Shown: positions 33,867-39,269 of the stretch, in pieces
Layout of the letters: each line of letters opens with the position of its first letter
Numbering within the stretch: position 1 is the first letter of the stretch
Source: Bradyrhizobium retamae
Lineage (GTDB): Bacteria; Pseudomonadota; Alphaproteobacteria; Rhizobiales; Xanthobacteraceae
Reading direction: 5' to 3'
DNA length: 39,269 nucleotides
Assembly (NCBI RefSeq): GCF_001440415.1
Contig: NZ_LLYA01000183.1
Location: 1-39,269 of the forward strand
Program-made: the position numbers and the translations under genes
The notes under the pieces: generated by a model
Told to the model about the DNA's origin: nothing
The model's input: the letters and a program-made list of their open reading frames with translations, nothing else
Database searches by the model: none

Positions 33867-36464
33867 TTGATGACGCTAACTTCGTTGTACCTTCACTCCC
33901 ATTTCGCCGCGACGGCGTTCGGCTATTTGGAAATGATATTGGTGTTTTCTCTGATGGGCAGCCTCATAGCCTCTGCCATGCTTTTCATCTTGCCCTTCGC
34001 TGCTTTGGCCTACTTCTTTGCGCCGCCCACTTTCAATCTGAATGATCCACAGGATCTTCCTGTGGTTGTGGCCTTTCTTGTTGCCTCAATTGTTGGAACG
34101 CACCTGATCGGAAAAGTTCGCCGAGAAAGGGAGGTTGCGCTTGAGGCCGCAGCCGGGCTCCGGCGCAGCGAGGCTGAGTTGCGCGACCGCGAGAAACAGT
34201 GGCGCGAAATCTTCGAGCATAACCCGGTCATGCAATTCATGGTCAATGCCACCGGAATGGTCCTGAACGTCAACACGTTTGGCGCAACACAGCTCGGCTA
34301 TGCGCCCTCGGAGCTTGTCGGGCATTCCGTGCTGAAGGTATTTCTGGAAGAAGATCGTCCGTTTGTTCGCGAGCGCGTCGGGCTGTGCATTGAAACGGTC
34401 GGCCAATCGCACACTTGGGAGATCCAGAAGATCAGGAAGGATGGCTCGGTGCTGTGGGTGCGCGAAAACGCCAAAGCCATGCAGTGGGCAGAAGACAAGC
34501 TCGTCGTCCTTATCGCTTGCGAAGATATCACCGAGCGAAAGCGGACGGAAACTGCCCTGCGGCGGAGCGAAGCCCATCTGGCCCAGGCGCAGGAATTGAG
34601 CCGCACCGGCAGCTTCGGCTGGAACGTCGCCACCGGCGAGGTCCACTGGTCAAAGGAGACCTTTCGTATTTTCCAATACGATTCGTCGACGAAACCGATC
34701 CCGCAACTCGTCGTTGATCGAACCCATCCAGAAGATCGGGCTGCCGTGCGAGAGACCATCGAACGAGCGCTCCAAAACGAAGAGGATTTCGAGCACGAAT
34801 ACCGACTGCTGATGCCGGACGGCTCGGTGAAGCACCTCCACGCGCTGGCACGAGCCATTAGAACCGCCTCTGGTGATATCGAGTTTGTCGGCGCAGTGAC
34901 GGATATTACGACTGCAAAGCAGGCGGAACAGCAGTTGCGTCGTAGCGAGGCCTATCTGGCCGAAGCCCAGCATCTCAGCCACACGGGCAGTTGGTCCTGG
35001 GACGTCGACCGTCTCGAATTTGTGTATCGCTCCGCCGAAATCGATCGTCTGTTTGGCTTCGATCCGGAACAGGCTGTATCGATAGAGACCATCCGGTCGC
35101 GTATCCATCCAGACGACTTGCCGCGGCTTCAGGAAGTGCCGCGCCAGGCTATCAAAGACAAGGGAGGGCATTTCGAATATGATTTCCGAATCCTTCTTCC
35201 AGATGGCGCGATAAGGCGCATACATTCCGTTGCGCACGCCGTGGTCGGCAGCGATGGCAACGTCAGCGAGCTCATCGGAACGCATATGGATGTCACCGAG
35301 CAACATGCGGCCAGGGAACGACTGGAAGGGGCTCTTGCTGCGTTGCGCGAAAGCGAGCAGCGGTTTCGCGACTACGCCGAAACGGCCTCCGACTGGCTCT
35401 GGGAGACCGGGCCGGACCACCGGGTCATCCTTTTATCGGAGCACACCAGCACAGCAGGCATTCTGGCCACAGAGGTCGTCGGCCTGCTTCGCTGGGAAAT
35501 TGCGCGCGATGTCGAAGCAGAACCCGAGAAGTGGCGGCAGCATCGGGCGACACTCGATGCACGCCTTCCATTTCGCGATTTCATCTATAGCACCGTCACC
35601 CAGATGGAATCTCCAATTTACGTCCGGACCAGCGGAAAGCCATTTTTTGATGCTGCCGGCAATTTCCTCGGCTATCGCGGCGTCAGCACTGACATCACCG
35701 CAACCATCCGCGCAGATCAGGCCGAACGAGAACTGCGGAAGGCACAGGCAGAGCTCGCGCACGTGACGCGCGTGACGACGCTGGGCGAGCTGACAACCTC
35801 CATCGCCCACGAGATAAGCCAGCCGCTCGCCGCCATTGTCACCAATGGCGAGGCTTGCCTGGGTTGGCTTGGTCGCGAGACTCCTGATCTTTCGGAGGCG
35901 CGCTGCTCAGTGGAGTGGATCATCGAGGACGGGATTCGGGCGAGCGAGGTGATCCGCCGCATCCGCGCGCTTGCGAAGAAAGGCGAGATCGAGATGGTGC
36001 CGGTCGATATCAATGACATCGTCAAGGAGGTAATCGCGCTGGTGACACGCGAGCTGGTCAGCCATCAGGTGTCGTTACGGACCGAGTTGACGCCGGCCCT
36101 CCCCATGATCCTGGGTGACCGGGTTCAACTGCAACAGGTGATCACAAATCTGGTGATGAACGGGATTGAGGCCATGCAGACGGTCAGGGACCGGCCGCGC
36201 GAACTGGTGATTCGGTCATCCCAGGACGATATGGGACGCGTGCACCTTGCCGTGACTGATTGCGGTGTCGGGATCACCGAGGACGACGCGGATCGCGTGT
36301 TCAATCCCTTTTTTACCACTAAATCAAGCGGCCTTGGAATGGGGCTTTCGATCTGCCGTTCGATCGTGGAGGCTCACGGAGGGAGCCTGTCGATCGCCCG
36401 CGAGCAAGAGCCGGGCGCGACTTTTCAATTCGCCCTTCCGTTGCATAAAGAGGTCGTGTCGTGA
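33867..36464 (+). CDS. Multi-PAS membrane sensor histidine kinase (NodV/NwsA-like partner)
   Basis: An 865-residue kinase. The first 85 residues hold three hydrophobic segments typical of the DUF4118 membrane domain (AYFFAPPTFNLNDPQDLPVV between them). Four PAS domains follow at roughly 110-230, 240-355, 365-480 and 495-615, each ending in an ITERK or VTEQ-like motif. The HisKA box SIAHEISQPLAAIV has its phosphorylated His at residue 648. The HATPase domain shows N (VMNGIEAM), G1 (DCGVGI) and G2 (GLGMGLS) boxes. In rhizobia such kinases, coupled to a FixJ-type regulator, sense plant flavonoids (NodV) or act redundantly (NwsA). The ligand here is unknown. The start is TTG 33867 or ATG 33870; the N-terminus may be truncated because the frame is open further upstream. 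Confidence 0.9.
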   Translation: MMTLTSLYLHSHFAATAFGYLEMILVFSLMGSLIASAMLFILPFAALAYFFAPPTFNLNDPQDLPVVVAFLVASIVGTHLIGKVRREREVALEAAAGLRRSEAELRDREKQWREIFEHNPVMQFMVNATGMVLNVNTFGATQLGYAPSELVGHSVLKVFLEEDRPFVRERVGLCIETVGQSHTWEIQKIRKDGSVLWVRENAKAMQWAEDKLVVLIACEDITERKRTETALRRSEAHLAQAQELSRTGSFGWNVATGEVHWSKETFRIFQYDSSTKPIPQLVVDRTHPEDRAAVRETIERALQNEEDFEHEYRLLMPDGSVKHLHALARAIRTASGDIEFVGAVTDITTAKQAEQQLRRSEAYLAEAQHLSHTGSWSWDVDRLEFVYRSAEIDRLFGFDPEQAVSIETIRSRIHPDDLPRLQEVPRQAIKDKGGHFEYDFRILLPDGAIRRIHSVAHAVVGSDGNVSELIGTHMDVTEQHAARERLEGALAALRESEQRFRDYAETASDWLWETGPDHRVILLSEHTSTAGILATEVVGLLRWEIARDVEAEPEKWRQHRATLDARLPFRDFIYSTVTQMESPIYVRTSGKPFFDAAGNFLGYRGVSTDITATIRADQAERELRKAQAELAHVTRVTTLGELTTSIAHEISQPLAAIVTNGEACLGWLGRETPDLSEARCSVEWIIEDGIRASEVIRRIRALAKKGEIEMVPVDINDIVKEVIALVTRELVSHQVSLRTELTPALPMILGDRVQLQQVITNLVMNGIEAMQTVRDRPRELVIRSSQDDMGRVHLAVTDCGVGITEDDADRVFNPFFTTKSSGLGMGLSICRSIVEAHGGSLSIAREQEPGATFQFALPLHKEVVS

Positions 36465-37135
36465 CCGGGCGCTCCGACTCGCCGCACCAAGGCGTGAAGA
36501 CCGAGGAGCCGAGCGGAAGGGCGATCGTGTTCGTGATCGACGACGACGTCTCAATGCGTCGTTCGCTCGCGAATCTTTTTCGATCGGTGAACCTGGACGT
36601 TGCTGCGTTCGGATCGGCCCAGGAAATGCTGCAAGGCAACCTTCCGAAGGTTGCCAGCTGCCTCGTCCTTGACGTCAGGCTTCCTGGATTGAGCGGCATC
36701 GAGCTGCAGACTGAGCTAGCCAAGTTGAACCTTCACATTCCGATTATTTTCATAACTGGCCATGGCGACATTCCAATGAGCGTCAAGGCCATGAAGGGTG
36801 GAGCGGTCGATTTTCTTACCAAGCCGTTTCGCGATCAGGAGCTGCTTGACGCTGTCGTCGCCGCGACCGAACGGGATCGCAAGAGGCGGGAAGTTGAGAA
36901 GACGGTTGCGAACTTGCAGTCCTTGTTCGAGACCTTAAGCCCACGCGAACAGGCAGTGATGAAACTGGTCGCCGCCGGCCTGATGAACAAACAAGTAGCC
37001 GCAGAGCTCGAGCTCGCCGAAATGACCGTCAGGATCTATCGCGGACGGGTGATGAAGAAAATGGGCGCACGATCGCTGGCCGATTTAGTCAGAATGGCTG
37101 AGACCCTCGGAATTTGTGCCAACCACCCCGAATAA
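36461..37135 (+). CDS. FixJ/NodW-type response regulator
   Basis: A 224-residue two-domain regulator. The receiver domain has the acidic pocket IDDD (residues 26-29), phospho-acceptor Asp 71 in CLVLDVRLPG, Thr in FITGHGD and Lys in LTKPFRDQ. The LuxR-type helix-turn-helix lies near residues 150-210 (LSPREQAVMKLVAAGLMNKQ, then ELAEMTVRIYRGRVMKKMGA). The GTG at 36461 overlaps the kinase stop by four bases, so they are translationally coupled and form one two-component pair. In size and motif order it resembles NodW and NwsB, activators of nodulation genes; which of these it is cannot be settled here. Confidence 0.9.
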   Translation: MTGRSDSPHQGVKTEEPSGRAIVFVIDDDVSMRRSLANLFRSVNLDVAAFGSAQEMLQGNLPKVASCLVLDVRLPGLSGIELQTELAKLNLHIPIIFITGHGDIPMSVKAMKGGAVDFLTKPFRDQELLDAVVAATERDRKRREVEKTVANLQSLFETLSPREQAVMKLVAAGLMNKQVAAELELAEMTVRIYRGRVMKKMGARSLADLVRMAETLGICANHPE

Positions 37136-37251
37136 GCCTAAGTATGAGTTTACATTTTCATCCCGCAAGCCCACCTTGGTCCACAAGCCTACCCTTGGTC
37201 CAGGCGGCTATGCTTCGGCAAGCGCCTTTCCCGCGTTAGGAGGGGATCGTC

Positions 37252-37641
37252 TTGTCCACGCCTCCGCTCATTTCCATCGTCGATGACGACGGGTCGGTCC
37301 GTGCTGCGATAAATAATCTTTTGAAATCCCGCGGCTATATCGTCCATACATTTGTGTCGGCCGAGGAGTTCTTGCGCTCGCCCCATCTGAACGGAACATC
37401 GTGTGTGATTGCGGATGTGCAGATGTCGATTATGAGCGGCTTGGACCTGCTGACACATATGCGGGCCCAGGGTTACAATGCACCGTTCATTTTCATCACT
37501 GCCTTTCCCGATGATCGCGTTCACGCCCGTGCGCTGAGCGCCGGAGCGATTTGCTTCCTGGCCAAGCCCTTCGCCGGACAGCACTTGATCAGGTGCCTTG
37601 ATACCGCACTGGATCAGCGTCGCGGCGGAACCAGCGCATGA
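37252..37641 (+). CDS. Single-domain response regulator (FixJ-type receiver)
   Basis: A 129-residue stand-alone receiver without an output domain. Residues IVDDD at 9-13, Asp 55 in CVIADVQM, Thr in FITAFPDD and Lys in FLAKPFAG are all present, so phosphorylation should work. The start is TTG at 37252 with AGGAGGGG eight bases upstream. It may be a phosphate sink or an output protein for the PAS kinase just upstream, as it lies 116 bases after the NodW-like gene in the same orientation. Alternatively it is a C-terminally shortened relic of a two-domain regulator; the receiver end ALDQRRGGTSA runs into the IS110 remnant. Confidence 0.85.
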   Translation: MSTPPLISIVDDDGSVRAAINNLLKSRGYIVHTFVSAEEFLRSPHLNGTSCVIADVQMSIMSGLDLLTHMRAQGYNAPFIFITAFPDDRVHARALSAGAICFLAKPFAGQHLIRCLDTALDQRRGGTSA

Positions 37642-37668
37642 GACGATGAGCACCGCAGTCTACTCAAC

Positions 37669-38477
37669 TCAAACTTCGGCGCGGCGGAACCGCGCGCGCC
37701 ATACCACAAGGTCGATGAGGACCTCGGCCTCACGAAGCAGCAATCCTTGGCGATCGGGCTCTTTTATTGAAATTCTTCGTTCGCTATTACCGATCCAGGC
37801 GCCCACCGAGCGCGATTTTCTAAAGTTTCCCGGATCCTCGATCGCTGCAACGAAGGAGGAAGCTGTTACCGCGCCGATGCCAGGGATCGACGCAACCAAC
37901 TGGCATTGCTCACCTCACTCGCGCGGGCTGAAGCAACAAGCTGCTTGCTCAATTCAGCGGCGCGGGCGCGCATGCCCCTCCAGGTATCGAGCAACGGCTT
38001 GATAATCTGCTTGAGGACGGCATTGTTCGCCAGCTTGCTGCACACATGGCCCTCAAACACGCGTCCTGCCCCCTTGGGAACGACTAGATCGAACGTCTTC
38101 ATCAGGCCGCGGATCTGGTTGGACAGCTGGGTTGTCATCTTGAGCAGTTGGTTGCGCGCTGCGACCAGCGTGCGAACCAGCATGCTGTCAAAGCTCTTCA
38201 CCCGCACCTCGCGGTAACAGCCGACCTCGGCAAGATGCGAGAGCCCATCCGCGTCATTTGCGTCGGTCTTGTTTGGCGCCATATCTAGCGCCGCCTTGGC
38301 GTGCCGCGCATCTATGCAAATCGCTGAACACGATGCGTTCCGCGTTCGCTTGCGGATGACATCGGCTATCAGCTTGGGATCGGATGGGCATTTTCCGCGC
38401 CAGATCCGCTTGCCTCCTTTGCGCACCGAGACGATTGTATCTTTCAATGACACGTCGAGGCCGATAAACTGCTTCAT
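37669..38477 (-). pseudogene. IS110-family transposase, frameshifted
   Basis: The start at 38477 (MKQFIGLDVSLKDTIVSV, with GGGAG upstream) begins the DEDD/RuvC-like domain, followed by ICIDARHAKAALDMAPNKTD and ANDADGLSHL. A stretch of about 20 residues before ICIDARH (normally GLE-GP---WL) is missing. Near 37880-37900 the frame shifts into MVASIPGIGAVTASSFVAAI, the transposase_20 domain, which ends early at NSERRIS and runs out of frame. It is probably an inactive, 3'-truncated copy. Confidence 0.85.
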
Positions 38478-38779
38478 GGTTGTCTCCCGTTTGATGCTGG
38501 GCCCGGCGTCGAGTCGAGACCGTATTTCATCCTATCGGGGGGCAACCACCTTAATCCAACGCATCACAATCGCGCCGGTGTTCCCAACCCCGCGATTACC
38601 CTATGTAAGTCGTCGTCTGTGAAGAAGACCTAAGCCACTGAACGGGAATCTCGATTAGGGCCAAGGGGCGTTTCCGGATTGCAAGGTTTTGCTGCTTTGA
38701 GCGCCGGAACCTTGCGATTTCGTTTTCGGGATTCCCTCGAAGCGGGAAGCATGATTCCTTGTCTGCATCGGAGGGGACG

Positions 38780-39218
38780 ATGCGGCCGAAGAAGCACCAG
38801 ACGACTGGATCGAACGATCTGTTCCGGGCTCGGCTCGACCAGATCATCAATCTGAAGCACGAACTGGTTTTGCTCGCTGGCAAGATCGACTGGGACTGGA
38901 TCGACGGCGAGATTGCGCCGCTCTACAGCGAGCACGGCCGGCCAGGGATCGCGACCCGCTTCATGATCGGTCTGCTGCTCAAGCACATTTACGGGCCATC
39001 CGACGAGGGGGTGTGCGAGCGCTGGGTCCACGACCCGTATTTCCAGTACTTCACCGGCGAGGAGTTCTTCCAGCACGCTTCCCGCATGAGCGCTCTGACC
39101 TGAGCCACTGGCGCAAGCGGCTCGGCGAGAAGCTGGAGCTGCTGTTGGCCGAGAGCCTGCGGGTGGCGCACGGCGCCGGCCGCCTTGCGCCGCAATGACC
39201 TCAAGCGGGTCACGGTCG
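38780..39218 (+). pseudogene. IS5-family transposase, interrupted by a group II intron
   Basis: The ATG at 38780 has GGAGGGGACG upstream. The product begins MRPKKHQTTGSNDLFRARLD, followed by KIDWDWIDGEIAPLYSEHGR and ERWVHDPYFQYFTGEEFFQH, the N-terminal part of an IS5/IS1182-like transposase common in Bradyrhizobium. After EEFFQH (near 39075) the frame shifts (FPHERSDLSHWRKRLGEKLE), and again near 39185 (NDLKRVTV). The gene then breaks at 39218, where the group II intron sequence starts. Two frameshifts show that it was already decaying or that the sequence has small errors. Confidence 0.85.
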
Positions 39219-39269
39219 GTCGAGTAGCCCCGGGGAATTGCACCCCGAGGCTCTCACGAAACCGGACGC
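39219..39269 (-). mobile_element. 3' end of a group II intron (domain VI and part of domain V)
   Basis: Read on the minus strand, the last 51 bases fold as the 3' end of a group II intron. GCGTCCGGTTTC (39269-39258) is the 3' half of domain V. A ten-base-pair stem (39252-39243 with 39235-39226, one U-G pair) and a GAG/CUC extension (39255-39253 with 39224-39222) enclose a seven-base loop. The complement of T39225 is an unpaired A seven bases from the 3' end (GAC at 39221-39219), where the branch-point A should be. The 5' bulk, with the maturase gene, lies beyond the window. Confidence 0.85.

Noticed and set aside
1..39269. CRISPR arrays or rRNA genes
   Set aside because: No regularly spaced repeats or rRNA-like sequences were noticed; the only tRNA-like sequence is the short fragment at 13843-13859.

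Overview
The window looks like part of the symbiosis island of a Bradyrhizobium-type rhizobium. The evidence is a nifDKENX operon that is not preceded by nifH, NifA and sigma-54 promoter elements, a NodVW/NwsAB-like two-component pair, a nif-type ferredoxin, and many decayed insertion sequences and frameshifted genes. The genus is inferred from gene order and protein likeness; no search was run.

Layout. Positions 1-1140 hold an unidentified 196-residue protein facing a small Rieske ferredoxin-like protein. Positions 1754-8526 (minus strand) hold a complete four-gene Wadjet operon (jetA-jetB-jetC-jetD), an SMC-like anti-plasmid system. Next come two toxin-antitoxin modules: DUF1778/GNAT (8705-9540, minus) and HipBA (10070-11631, plus). 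Together these form a compact defence and stability block of about 10 kb. A broken MocR-type regulator and a truncated PaiB-like gene follow.

Positions 14081-21787 (minus strand) are the nitrogenase core: nifD, nifK, nifE, nifN, nifX, a DUF269 gene, a DUF683 gene and fdxB. They read as one transcript from a consensus -24/-12 promoter at 21842-21857 with two NifA-type TGT-N10-ACA sites upstream. NifE carries an extra C-terminal cysteine-rich [2Fe-2S]-like domain. On the other side of this promoter lie a sufE remnant and an intact bifunctional-type malic enzyme, which would suit dicarboxylate-fed bacteroids.

Positions 24850-33500 are largely a graveyard: frameshifted doxX and sufB, a small 2[4Fe-4S] ferredoxin that still has its own NifA/sigma-54-type promoter, a gutted nifA, a possible molybdenum-hydroxylase accessory remnant, IS3 and IS5 remnants, a GH127 remnant and an S9 peptidase remnant. 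A few small, possibly live ORFs sit among them.

Positions 33867-37641 (plus) hold an intact multi-PAS sensor kinase, a translationally coupled FixJ/NodW-type regulator and a separate single-receiver protein. The window ends with an IS110 remnant and an IS5-family transposase gene. The latter is interrupted on the opposite strand by a group II intron whose domain VI and partial domain V can be folded from the last 51 bases.
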